A stretch of 29,638 bases of DNA from Eubacterium sp. (GTDB taxonomy: Bacteria; Bacillota; Clostridia; Oscillospirales; Acutalibacteraceae), in NCBI GenBank assembly GCA_017543415.1, contig JAFYGD010000053.1, positions 1 through 29,638 of the forward strand. Reading direction: 5' to 3'. The notes under the pieces are model-generated. The model was not told the DNA's origin and ran no database searches. It saw only the letters and a list, made by a program, of their open reading frames with translations. Within the stretch, counting starts at the first letter, position 1, and every line of letters begins with the position of its first letter. Made by a program: the position numbers and the translations under genes. This document shows positions 14,355-22,145 of the stretch, in pieces.

Positions 14355-15179
14355 TTATAACTCCTTTAAAACTCCTACAAAATCGTCAAGCTCCGGTGCG
14401 GAAACCCTTTCAACCATACCGTTGTCAACAAGGGCTGCGGTTTCGGGATTAATCGGCAGCTTTGCAAGCACGGGAAGCCCGAGCTCCTCTGCGGTTTCGT
14501 CAATCTGCGAGGTGCCGAAAATGCTGTGCTTTTTGCCGCAGTCGGGGCAGACGAAATAGCTCATATTTTCAACAAGACCCAAAACGGGAACATTCATCAT
14601 TTCAGCCATATTGTAAGCCTTGTTTACAATCATTTTTACCAAATCCTGCGGAGTTGAAACTATAACAATTCCGTCAACGGGAAGCGACTGAAATACGGTA
14701 AGCGCAACATCGCCCGTTCCGGGGGGCATATCAACAAACAGATAGTCAAGCTCGCCCCAGGCAACGTCCGTCCAGAACTGCTGAATAACGCCGCTGATTA
14801 CGGGACCGCGCCATACTACCGGAGCGTTGACGTCCTCTAAAAGCAGGTTGATGCTCATTAATTTAATTCCGCTGTCGGTAACGGTGGGAAGAAGCCCCTT
14901 ATCGTCCTGAAGCGCGCGGCTTGTAATACCGAAGGACTTTGGTACCGAAGGGCCCGTTACGTCCGCGTCAAGAACGCCGACCTTAAGTCCCGCCTTGCGG
15001 CACATTGAAGCAAGAAGGCAGGTTACAAGGCTTTTGCCTACGCCGCCCTTGCCCGAAACAACGCCGATAACCTTTTTAATATTTGAACGTTCGTTCATCG
15101 GTTTTAAGAAGCTCTGCTGCTCCTTTCTTTCGCTGCAGTTTTCACCGCAGGTGGAACAATCGTGTGTACATTCGCTCAT
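14355..15179 (-). CDS. mrp: Mrp/NBP35-type iron-sulfur cluster carrier ATPase
   Basis: P-loop ATPase that binds and hands on [4Fe-4S] clusters to apo-proteins. With the ATG at 15179 it has 274 residues. The N-terminus carries C4, C8, C11 and C15 (CTHDCSTCGENC), an NBP35-like cysteine cluster. The deviant Walker A is GKGGVGKS (43-50), Walker B-type VDMPPGTGD spans 149-157, and the C-terminal bridging motif is CPDC (C211, C214). I preferred this start because AGAGGTG lies seven bases upstream. The earlier ATG at 15224 sits in the promoter spacer and has no ribosome site. It heads a compact operon reaching to the small membrane protein at 10932. Confidence 0.93.
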   Translation of the reverse strand: MSECTHDCSTCGENCSERKEQQSFLKPMNERSNIKKVIGVVSGKGGVGKSLVTCLLASMCRKAGLKVGVLDADVTGPSVPKSFGITSRALQDDKGLLPTVTDSGIKLMSINLLLEDVNAPVVWRGPVISGVIQQFWTDVAWGELDYLFVDMPPGTGDVALTVFQSLPVDGIVIVSTPQDLVKMIVNKAYNMAEMMNVPVLGLVENMSYFVCPDCGKKHSIFGTSQIDETAEELGLPVLAKLPINPETAALVDNGMVERVSAPELDDFVGVLKEL

Positions 15180-15214
15180 TTTTAATTCACCTCTGGGTAT
15201 ATATGAACCCGTTA

Positions 15215-15243
15215 ATTCTATCATATTAAAAATAAAATATCAA
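15215..15243 (-). promoter_or_regulatory. Promoter for the mrp operon
   Basis: On the minus strand TTGATA (15238-15243, overlapping the lexA stop codon), 17 bases, TAGAAT (15215-15220) preceded by TGA as an extended -10. It indicates mrp can be transcribed apart from lexA. Confidence 0.65.
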
Positions 15244-15833
15244 TCATAGTTTCTTATAATTGAAACAACCCTGCCGAGCACGGTCAGCTCGTTTACGATA
15301 ATCGGCTCGTAGCTGTCGTTTTCGGGCTGAAGGCGGAAATGCCCTTTTTCCTTGTAAAAGCGCTTAACCGTTGCTTCATCGTCAATCAGCGCAACAACTA
15401 TTTCGCCGTTTTCCGCAACGGGCGTCTGCTCAATTATTGCAATATCTCCGTCAAGGATTGCGGCGTTTACCATTGAATCGCCCTTTACCCTAAGGGCAAA
15501 AAGCGAGCGTCCGCGCTGCTGAACGGGCACGGGGATGTAATCCTCAATTGACTCAACGGCAAGAATAGGCTGGCCTGCCGTAACCGTTCCTATAAGCGGA
15601 ACGTGCGCAGGGCGCATTCCGTTTTTGCAGATACGGATTGTACGCTTTAGCTGCGAATCGCGCTCAATATAGCCCGCCTCTTCAAGTATATCAAGGTGGT
15701 ACTGAACGGTTGAGGTTGACTTTAAGCCGACCGCCTTTGCAATTTCACGCACTGACGGAGGAAGCCCCCTGTCGTCAATAACGCCCTTTATGTAATCAAA
15801 CACCTTCTGCGTTGTTTTGTTAAGCTTTTTCAA
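15240..15833 (-). CDS. lexA: LexA, SOS-response repressor
   Basis: Represses DNA-damage genes and inactivates itself by RecA-stimulated cleavage. With the TTG start at 15833 (AGAGGTG six bases upstream) it has 197 residues, the normal length. An extended frame to 15893 would cross the promoter. The winged helix lies in the first 65 residues (SVREIAKAVG, STSTVQYHLDILEEAGYI). The cleavage bond is A86-G87 in TVTAGQPI. The catalytic dyad is S120 in KGDSM and K157 in EATVKRF. All required residues are present. Confidence 0.96.
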   Translation of the reverse strand: MKKLNKTTQKVFDYIKGVIDDRGLPPSVREIAKAVGLKSTSTVQYHLDILEEAGYIERDSQLKRTIRICKNGMRPAHVPLIGTVTAGQPILAVESIEDYIPVPVQQRGRSLFALRVKGDSMVNAAILDGDIAIIEQTPVAENGEIVVALIDDEATVKRFYKEKGHFRLQPENDSYEPIIVNELTVLGRVVSIIRNYD

Positions 15834-15864
15834 ACAAAACACCTCTTTAAAATATAGTAAACAT

Positions 15865-15893
15865 ATAATATCACAAAAGCGCCCTCTTGTCAA
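15865..15893 (-). promoter_or_regulatory. Promoter for lexA
   Basis: On the minus strand TTGACA (15888-15893), a 17-base spacer and TATTAT (15865-15870), 32 bases before the TTG start codon. Confidence 0.8.
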
Positions 15894-15903
15894 ACAAATG
15901 TAC
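15891..15903 (-). promoter_or_regulatory. Candidate imperfect SOS box upstream of lexA
   Basis: On the minus strand GTACATTTGTTTG, close to the Gram-positive pattern GAAC-N4-GTTC/T with one base off in the left arm. It overlaps the first bases of the lexA -35 box, the expected place for autoregulation. Similarity is weak, so this is a suggestion. Confidence 0.35.
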
Positions 15904-15920
15904 CAAACAACAGCAAAGAA

Positions 15921-15945
15921 AAGGGAGGGCGTAAGACCCTCCCTT
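15921..15945 (-). terminator. Rho-independent terminator after the 1153-residue surface protein gene
   Basis: On the minus strand AAGGGAGGG, loop TCTTACG, CCCTCCCTT, then TTCTTTG. It starts six bases after the stop codon. Confidence 0.85.
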
Positions 15946-15950
15946 ACGGT

Positions 15951-16604
15951 TTATTTAACTTTAACCTTGATTGTTTTGCAGATACCGTTCTGCGTGTAAA
16001 CATAGATTTTTACGGTACCCTTTTTCTTTGCCTTTATGTTACCCTTTGCGTCTACGGTTGCAACAGCTTTGTCCGAGGTTTCGTATCTGAACTTTGCTAT
16101 GTGAGTTGCTACCTTGCCTTTTTTAAGAAGCTTTGCTTTTATCTTTGCTTTTTTACCCTTTTTAACGGTAAGCGCTTTCGGAGCTTTCAGTCCTGTCGGG
16201 TTGCCCTTCTTGCCGCCCGGTGTTGTGCAGTGAACGGATTTTGATTTTGATATTACCCTGCTGCTGCCGTCGCCTGCTTTTTTGTAGGCTACTACCATAT
16301 ACTTGTAGTACTTGCCTTTTTTGAGCTTCTTAAAGGTTTTCTTTACGGTTTTGGGATTTGTTACCGTTGCAAGCCTTGTCATTTTCTTACCGCAGGGTGC
16401 GCCGTAGATTATATATCCGTTTGCGCCGCTTATCGCTTTCCACTTAAGAGTAATCGTTTTACCCTTCGGCGTTGCTTTGAGCATAAGGCGCTGATAGTCG
16501 GAACCCGCAACGTCCTTTTTATCCGTATTTGTTTTCTTTATAAGCTCTTCCGTCTTTTCCTCGGTAGGCATTGCCGCCTCCTCCGGAGTGAGGACCGGTG
16601 CGGG
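15951..16604 (-). repeat. C-terminal module repeat, copy A
   Basis: About 654 bases encode the last ~215 residues (linker, Fn3-like, Ig-like) and align without gaps to 19519-20172 at a constant offset of 3568. I count nine amino-acid differences. Similarity ends where copy A has an extra Pro-rich stretch. Confidence 0.9.
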
Positions 16605-19412
16605 CGTCGGTTGCGGTTCGGGTGCAGGCTCTTTGTAATCGGGATTAGCAACGCCGCAAAACTTGCAGACCTTTTCGTTGCTGCCGAAATCGTGAGCGTG
16701 AGTATTATTGTGAATCTCGCCCGCAGTACGCTTAATACTGTCGTCGCCGTAGCGCACCTTTGCGTTGAGCGTGTTGGAAACGACGGTTGCATTTGTTTCG
16801 CCGATATCAACAGTATACTCGCCGTCCGTTACAACCGTATTGCTTGAAACCGTTGCGCCTCCAAGGCTTAAAATTCCTATATCGCTTGAGTTGATTGTGT
16901 TGCTTGTAACAACGCCGTCCGAGTCAATATAAACGCCACAGGAGCCGTATTCTCTGTTGAAACCGTTTTCCCAGAACGCGGTGTCGCCCGTATTTGTTCC
17001 CATAACGGTTATAGTATTACTAGGCGCGGCAACAGTTTTTGCTCCGAGAACTGAAATGCCTACGAGATAATCGCCCTCGGCAGTAATGGAGTTGCCAAAA
17101 GCAGTCACATTCTTCTTTTTATCGTAAATTTCCGAAAAACGAACGCCGAGACAGAAGTGTCCCTTCAAGTCCATCTCGTTTTCTACCGCCGCAAGGTCAG
17201 CAGAGCCTGCGGAGTTAGATGTAAAATTCACTCCGTAAGCCAATTCCGCTTCAGCGGTTATTTTATTGTTAACAACTGAATTGTTAAAGCCTGCTCCGCC
17301 GATATTCACATCCACAGCAGATGCGTAATAGTCAGACTTACAGTTGACGGTATTTTCCGTAAGTACCGTACTCTTTGTGTTTGTGCTGAAAGCGTAAGCG
17401 TAGGTTTTTCCTTCCACGCTTACCGCATTGCCGTTTGCGTTAAAGACCGCATTTACCGTTGCGGGGTTATCAGTTGCAACAGCATAAACCGTATCATAAC
17501 TGCCTACGGCTTCCGTCGTTTTCAAATCAACGGTATTGCTGATAAAATTTACTTCGTTACAGTTTGAAAATGATATTCCCGTAGATGGCGATACGCCGAT
17601 ATAGTTGCCCGAACCCGGAGTGAGCTCCTGCCAGATTGTCGGCTCGGAAGCCATACTGATATCAAAGGTATTATCCTTTACCGTAACGGTGGAAATCGGG
17701 CTCTCCGTGTCGCCGTTCACAACAAGCGCACGGCGCAATTCGCCCTTCGTTCTGTCACCCGTAAAGGTGATACTGTTATTTGTAAGCGCAACTCCGTTTG
17801 CCTTATCTATCTTCACGGCGTATTCGCCTGTCTGCGTTATGCTGAGTCCGTCAATGCTGACGTCGTCGGCTGTAATCAGGAAGGACGTTCCATTAAAGGC
17901 CGCGTTGTCCGAAGTGATGTCCACGGTTTTATTAAGGGTAATAAGAGGAACGGAAAGCGTTGAAAAGTCGCCCGTCATTAAAAGCGCGTCGGGCGCGTCA
18001 TTTTTAATAACGCCCTCCGCAGTGAAATAATCAAAGAAATTGTCCTTCGTTACAACCGTTGCGACGGCGCCTATTATTACCTTACCCGTTTCGGTTAACG
18101 AGGTGCCTTCTTTATACTCCGCCTTCTCTGAAAGCGTTATCTTCTCTTTTGGAAAATTCACTCCGCCGAGAGCAGAATTCACCTTAAGCGTTCCGCCGTT
18201 CACGGCAAAGCTGCAGCGATAATCCTTTTCATCGGGCTGCTCGGCATCTGCAATATAAGGCTCAACCGTAACGGCGTAGCCGTCGGTTGAAGTGAGCGAA
18301 ACAGTACCGCTTTCCATAACGAACGCGTGCTGAGTATCGTCGCCGTTACCGAAATGAAGCGCGGAATGATAGTTGCTTACGTTGAGCGTCGCGCCGTTTA
18401 CGGTAACGGTTGCGTTCTGATTGGCTACAATACCGTCATAGCTTTCTGTGGTTTTATTGACCGTAACCGTGCAATCGAGAAAATCTATATTATGGTTTAC
18501 CCATATGCTTGCGCACTGAGAATTAGTAACGGTGAGCGTTGCGCCGTCCTTAACGGTAAGGTTACCGCCCGGCGTTTCCCAGTCGCCGATATAGGTTCCG
18601 TAATATGGGTTATTGATGGCAAGGCTTCCGCTGCCCTTAATAATTACATCGCAGCCGCCCGCGGTATCAATGCCGTCGGCGTAAGAATTGGTGCTTTCAA
18701 GCACATTATCTCCCTCTAAAACAATGTTCAGCACAGGAAGCTCGCTGTAAATCATTGCTTCGTACCAGGGCTTAAATTCATAAGTATCCGAAATGCTTGC
18801 GCCGCTGAGCGTTAAGGTGTTGCTTGCCTTGTCAAATGAAGCGGTACCGTCGTCGAGAACGTCGGACGCGTTTTCGGTGGTAACCTGCGTGCCGCCGACC
18901 CAGAGGTTATAGCTGCTGACCTCGGAAATGCTGAGGTCGTCAATCACAAGAATTTGCTGGTCTGTGCATTCGTGCTTGATGGCAACGTACCTGGTTCCTG
19001 CGGGAAAAGTTTTATAGTAGTTATGCGTTGTATCGTCATAGGTAGTAATTGAGTTGTCCCAGCTGAATGCGTCGGTTTCGTTGGTTGTAGCCGAGTACCC
19101 TACGCAGAATCTTTCCTGAAAAGTACTTGAAGTGCCGTTATATTTGAAAGCTACGGCAATATCTCCGGTCGTTTCAGGCAGCTCGGGTGAAATGAGATAC
19201 TGCGGAGGAGACATTGTCCACTTAAATCTGAAAACTCCGTCTTTAATCCCCGTACCGCTGACACAGTTGCTCAGCGTCCAGCCGTCAAGCGCGTTCTCGC
19301 TGCTGAAATCGTTGCTGTACGGGAGCGTGAGCGAAGAATCAGCCCGCGCCGTAACCGACGTTAACGAAAATACCATTAACAATGATAAAATAATTGATAA
19401 TACTTTTTTCAT
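15951..19412 (-). CDS. Large secreted multidomain beta-helix protein with Fn3 and Ig-like C-terminus
   Basis: 1153 residues. The signal peptide (1-24) ends TARA before D25. Residues about 25-160 look like a choice-of-anchor/cleaved-adhesin type beta-sandwich (FRFKW, YLISPELPET, ERFCVGYS). Next comes a segment starting NLWVGGTQVT with DDGTASFD and NTLTLSGA, typical of Firmicute carbohydrate-binding domains. A long parallel beta-helix follows, with many short N-S/V-I/V-T repeats. After a Pro-rich linker (PEPQPTPAP) come an Fn3-like domain (KGKTITLKWKAI) and a Big2-like domain (YETSDKAVATVDAKGNIKA). No LPXTG, SLH or dockerin anchor is seen, so retention may rest on the very basic C-terminus. It probably binds or acts on host or plant glycans; no catalytic residues can be assigned. 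It has its own promoter and terminator. Confidence 0.85.
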   Translation of the reverse strand: MKKVLSIILSLLMVFSLTSVTARADSSLTLPYSNDFSSENALDGWTLSNCVSGTGIKDGVFRFKWTMSPPQYLISPELPETTGDIAVAFKYNGTSSTFQERFCVGYSATTNETDAFSWDNSITTYDDTTHNYYKTFPAGTRYVAIKHECTDQQILVIDDLSISEVSSYNLWVGGTQVTTENASDVLDDGTASFDKASNTLTLSGASISDTYEFKPWYEAMIYSELPVLNIVLEGDNVLESTNSYADGIDTAGGCDVIIKGSGSLAINNPYYGTYIGDWETPGGNLTVKDGATLTVTNSQCASIWVNHNIDFLDCTVTVNKTTESYDGIVANQNATVTVNGATLNVSNYHSALHFGNGDDTQHAFVMESGTVSLTSTDGYAVTVEPYIADAEQPDEKDYRCSFAVNGGTLKVNSALGGVNFPKEKITLSEKAEYKEGTSLTETGKVIIGAVATVVTKDNFFDYFTAEGVIKNDAPDALLMTGDFSTLSVPLITLNKTVDITSDNAAFNGTSFLITADDVSIDGLSITQTGEYAVKIDKANGVALTNNSITFTGDRTKGELRRALVVNGDTESPISTVTVKDNTFDISMASEPTIWQELTPGSGNYIGVSPSTGISFSNCNEVNFISNTVDLKTTEAVGSYDTVYAVATDNPATVNAVFNANGNAVSVEGKTYAYAFSTNTKSTVLTENTVNCKSDYYASAVDVNIGGAGFNNSVVNNKITAEAELAYGVNFTSNSAGSADLAAVENEMDLKGHFCLGVRFSEIYDKKKNVTAFGNSITAEGDYLVGISVLGAKTVAAPSNTITVMGTNTGDTAFWENGFNREYGSCGVYIDSDGVVTSNTINSSDIGILSLGGATVSSNTVVTDGEYTVDIGETNATVVSNTLNAKVRYGDDSIKRTAGEIHNNTHAHDFGSNEKVCKFCGVANPDYKEPAPEPQPTPAPVLTPEEAAMPTEEKTEELIKKTNTDKKDVAGSDYQRLMLKATPKGKTITLKWKAISGANGYIIYGAPCGKKMTRLATVTNPKTVKKTFKKLKKGKYYKYMVVAYKKAGDGSSRVISKSKSVHCTTPGGKKGNPTGLKAPKALTVKKGKKAKIKAKLLKKGKVATHIAKFRYETSDKAVATVDAKGNIKAKKKGTVKIYVYTQNGICKTIKVKVK

Positions 19413-19453
19413 AAAATCACTCCTGAAAATAAATTAGGGGGTTTGCTGATTTT

Positions 19454-19482
19454 AATATATCACATATATAAGCAAATGTAAA
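19454..19482 (-). promoter_or_regulatory. Promoter for the 1153-residue surface protein gene
   Basis: On the minus strand TTTACA (19477-19482), 17 bases ending TGTGA, then TATATT (19454-19459). The -35 box, spacer end and the leader that follows match the promoter of the paralogous gene at 22066-22094. Confidence 0.7.
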
Positions 19483-19484
19483 TA

Positions 19485-19518
19485 ATATATGGGAGGGTAC
19501 TGATACCCTCCCATATAT
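19485..19518 (-). terminator. Hairpin terminator after the 834-residue surface protein gene
   Basis: A perfect 15-base stem (ATATATGGGAGGGTA and complement) with a 4-base loop, touching the stop codon. The tail is A/T-rich but not a pure T run, so termination may be incomplete. It lies just upstream of the promoter of the next surface gene. Confidence 0.75.
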
Positions 19519-20172
19519 TTATTTAACCTTTACTTTGATAGTTTTGCAGATACCGTTCTGGGTGTAAACATAGATTTTTACGGTACCCTTTTTCTTTGCT
19601 TTGATATATCCCTTTGCATCTACCGTTGCTATAGCTTTGTTCGATGTTTCGTATCTGAACTTTGCTATATGCGTTGCTACCTTTCCTTTTTTAAGAAGCT
19701 TTGCTTTTATTTTTACTTTTTTGCCTTTTTTAACGGTAAGCTTTTTGGGCGCTTTCAGTCCGGTGGGATTACCTTTCTTACCGCCCGGGGTTGCGCAGTG
19801 AACGGATTTTGATTTTGATATTACCCTGTTGCTGCCGTCGCCTGCTTTTTTGCAGGCTACTACCATATATTTGTAGTACTTACCCTTTTTGAGCTTTTTA
19901 AAGGTTTTCTTTACGGTTTTGGGATTTGTTACCGTTGCAAGCCTTGTCATTTTCTTACCGCAGGGTGCGCCGTAAATGATATAGCCGTTTGCGCCGCTTA
20001 TCGCTTTCCATTTAAGAGTAATCGTTTTACCCTTCGGCGTTGCTTTGAGCATAAGGCGCTGATAATCGGAGCCCGCAACGTCCTTTTTATCCGTATTCGT
20101 TTTCTTAACAAGCTCCTCCGTTTTCTCCTCGGTAGGCATTGCCGCCTCTTCGGGAGTCAGAACAGGAGCGGG
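19519..20172 (-). repeat. C-terminal module repeat, copy B
   Basis: Gap-free counterpart of 15951-16604 in the upstream gene. Nucleotide identity is high throughout, with most changes at third positions, which points to recent duplication or gene conversion. Confidence 0.9.
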
Positions 20173-22023
20173 CTCTTTGTAATCGGGATTTGCCGCGCCG
20201 CAGCGCTTACAAACCTTTTCATTATCGCCGAAATCGTGACCGAGCGGAGCGGTTATTCCGTAGCTGTCAATATCTGCAATCTCATTTGTTCCCGCTTCAT
20301 CTTCAAAGTATTTACCGCAAACATCGCAAACGTAATACTCGCTTTTACCGCCATTCAGACAATCCGCTTTGACTTCGTCAACCTTCGTAAGCTGATGAGG
20401 CGCTACCGTTCCGTATTCAAATGAATTAACGGGGTCGGCTTCACCGCAGCGGGAGCAGCTGTAATAATACTCTGCAACGTTTTTACAGGTTGCCGCGGTT
20501 TTAAGGTATTTATCCTCCGTGTTTTGTGCCGAAAAATCGTGACCTAATGCGGAAATTATTCCCCATGTATCTATATCCGCAATTACGGTATTTCCGTTTT
20601 CATCCTCAAAGTCTTTTCCGCATGAAGAACAGTGATAATACGCGTTCTTTCCGGCGGTAACGCAATCCGCTGCAACCTTTGCAACGGGGGTTAAGGTATG
20701 AGTATGACGCTTTATCTCGGCTTCGCCGTTTTCATTTTTTACAATCTCATAATTTGCATCATCGGCTGTGAAGAACTTTGTTGCCTCGTCGGCGGGATGA
20801 AAGTCTTTAAAACCGTCGGTGAAAACTATCGTGTTTTCCGCATCCGGCTCTTTTTCCGAATCGATTCCGATTGACGTACCGTCTGTTAATTCATCTGCAA
20901 CGGTAATAAAAATATCGGAATACTTGTTCGGCAGGTACATATTTGATTCGGAATACTCGGTAGTATATTCCGTATAGTTAGAATTATATATTCTTTTCTC
21001 TCTCTTGTTTCCTGCTATAACCACGTTTCCCGAAATTGTGCAGGTGCCGCCGATAGTTACGCCGACTCCGCGGGGATTTCTGGGGAGGTAGCCGCCGGTC
21101 GTGTAAGAAGCAATATTTTCGGTAATGCTGCCGCCGGTCATAACAAAGGAAGAACCGGAATATACGCCCGCGCCGAAGCCTGAGTTATAATCGTCGGCGT
21201 GAGTGGTGTTTTTAGTGATGCTTCCGCCGGTCATAACAAATGTCGTGTTAGACCCCGCATAAACACCTCCGCCGTAGCCTGCCCTGTTTTCGGAGATAAC
21301 GCCTCCGTTCATAACAAACGAATCACTACTTCTTTCGATGGATACGCCTCCGCCCCTTGTTGAGCCGTCGTTGCCGCTGATTTCGCCGTTGTCCATCGTA
21401 AAACTACCGCCCCTGATACATACGCCGCCGCCGTAGTTATATGAATAGTTATTCGTTATCTTGCCGCCGTGCATATTGAAGGTGCCGCCTTCGGTAACAA
21501 AAACGCCGCCTCCGGTTCCGTAATTCGACGCGTTATTTTCGGTAACTTCACCGCCGTACATATTTAAAGTACCGCCCATAACGCAGAAGCCGCCGCCGGT
21601 ATAACTTGTTCCTGATTCACTGTAATGGCTGCTGTAACCGCCGGTTATTTTTCCCGTTTCGCCGCTGTCATACAGGTTCAGCGTTCCGCTGACATAGATA
21701 ACATAACCGTACCTTGTTTTGCTTTCCAGATTACGGTTAACCGTAAAGCCGTTAAGGTCAAGGGTAACGGTTATACCGTAGGGAACGGAAAGACCGCTTT
21801 CCCTGTCGTGAACGGGGTCAACAGCATCCTCGCCGAGCTTTATATAGCCATCGAGCGCCATTTTTTCTTTCAGCGCAGCCCAGTTGTAAACAACCCACGG
21901 GTCTTCCACCGTTCCGCTTCCCGTTGTTGCCGTTTCACTTTCCGCAAAAGCGGAAAAGGGCATTACCGAAAACGCGGAAAACACCATTAACAATGATAAT
22001 AAGATTGATAAAGTTTTTTTCAT
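19519..22023 (-). CDS. Secreted glycine-rich beta-helix protein, paralogue of the neighbouring surface protein
   Basis: 834 residues with a signal peptide (MKKTLSILLSLLMVFSAFSV..., cut near AFA-E) almost the same as its neighbour's. The middle is a pectate-lyase-like right-handed helix built of repeats with the core GGG-V-x(2-6)-F-x-M-x-GG-x-I-x-x-N, five or more in tandem. Next are Cys repeats: two full units of the form DC-x(2)-GK-x(2)-YYxCxxCGKxFEDE, plus a related YYYSCSRCG unit and a final VCKRCG. These Cys-pair units may bind metal or form disulfides. The C-terminus holds the Fn3-like and Ig-like module shared with the neighbour. No cell-wall sorting signal is seen. It is probably a surface adhesin or glycan-binding protein; that is inference. 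Confidence 0.85.
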   Translation of the reverse strand: MKKTLSILLSLLMVFSAFSVMPFSAFAESETATTGSGTVEDPWVVYNWAALKEKMALDGYIKLGEDAVDPVHDRESGLSVPYGITVTLDLNGFTVNRNLESKTRYGYVIYVSGTLNLYDSGETGKITGGYSSHYSESGTSYTGGGFCVMGGTLNMYGGEVTENNASNYGTGGGVFVTEGGTFNMHGGKITNNYSYNYGGGVCIRGGSFTMDNGEISGNDGSTRGGGVSIERSSDSFVMNGGVISENRAGYGGGVYAGSNTTFVMTGGSITKNTTHADDYNSGFGAGVYSGSSFVMTGGSITENIASYTTGGYLPRNPRGVGVTIGGTCTISGNVVIAGNKREKRIYNSNYTEYTTEYSESNMYLPNKYSDIFITVADELTDGTSIGIDSEKEPDAENTIVFTDGFKDFHPADEATKFFTADDANYEIVKNENGEAEIKRHTHTLTPVAKVAADCVTAGKNAYYHCSSCGKDFEDENGNTVIADIDTWGIISALGHDFSAQNTEDKYLKTAATCKNVAEYYYSCSRCGEADPVNSFEYGTVAPHQLTKVDEVKADCLNGGKSEYYVCDVCGKYFEDEAGTNEIADIDSYGITAPLGHDFGDNEKVCKRCGAANPDYKEPAPVLTPEEAAMPTEEKTEELVKKTNTDKKDVAGSDYQRLMLKATPKGKTITLKWKAISGANGYIIYGAPCGKKMTRLATVTNPKTVKKTFKKLKKGKYYKYMVVACKKAGDGSNRVISKSKSVHCATPGGKKGNPTGLKAPKKLTVKKGKKVKIKAKLLKKGKVATHIAKFRYETSNKAIATVDAKGYIKAKKKGTVKIYVYTQNGICKTIKVKVK

Positions 22024-22065
22024 AAAATCACTCCTGAAAATATAATAGGGGGATTTGCTGATTTT

Positions 22066-22094
22066 ATAATATCACAAATTAATGTTTTTGTAAA
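22066..22094 (-). promoter_or_regulatory. Promoter for the 834-residue surface protein gene
   Basis: On the minus strand TTTACA (22089-22094), a 17-base spacer ending TGTGA, TATTAT (22066-22071). The leader to the ATG (AAAATCAGCAAA, a run of C, then TTTTCAGGAGTGATTTT) is nearly identical to that of the neighbouring surface gene. Confidence 0.7.
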
Positions 22095-22102
22095 TAATTA
22101 AA

Positions 22103-22124
22103 GGGAGGGGCGTGCGCTCCTCCC
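22103..22124 (-). terminator. Rho-independent terminator after the lipase gene
   Basis: On the minus strand GGGAGGAGC, loop GCAC, GCCCCTCCC (nine pairs with one G-T), then TTTAATTATTT. Confidence 0.8.
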
Positions 22125-22145
22125 GTTGAATATAAATTGCTGTTA

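Noticed and set aside
15180..15224. Upstream ATG giving a longer Mrp protein
   Set aside because: It falls in the spacer of a likely promoter and has no ribosome site, while the ATG at 15179 has AGAGGTG.
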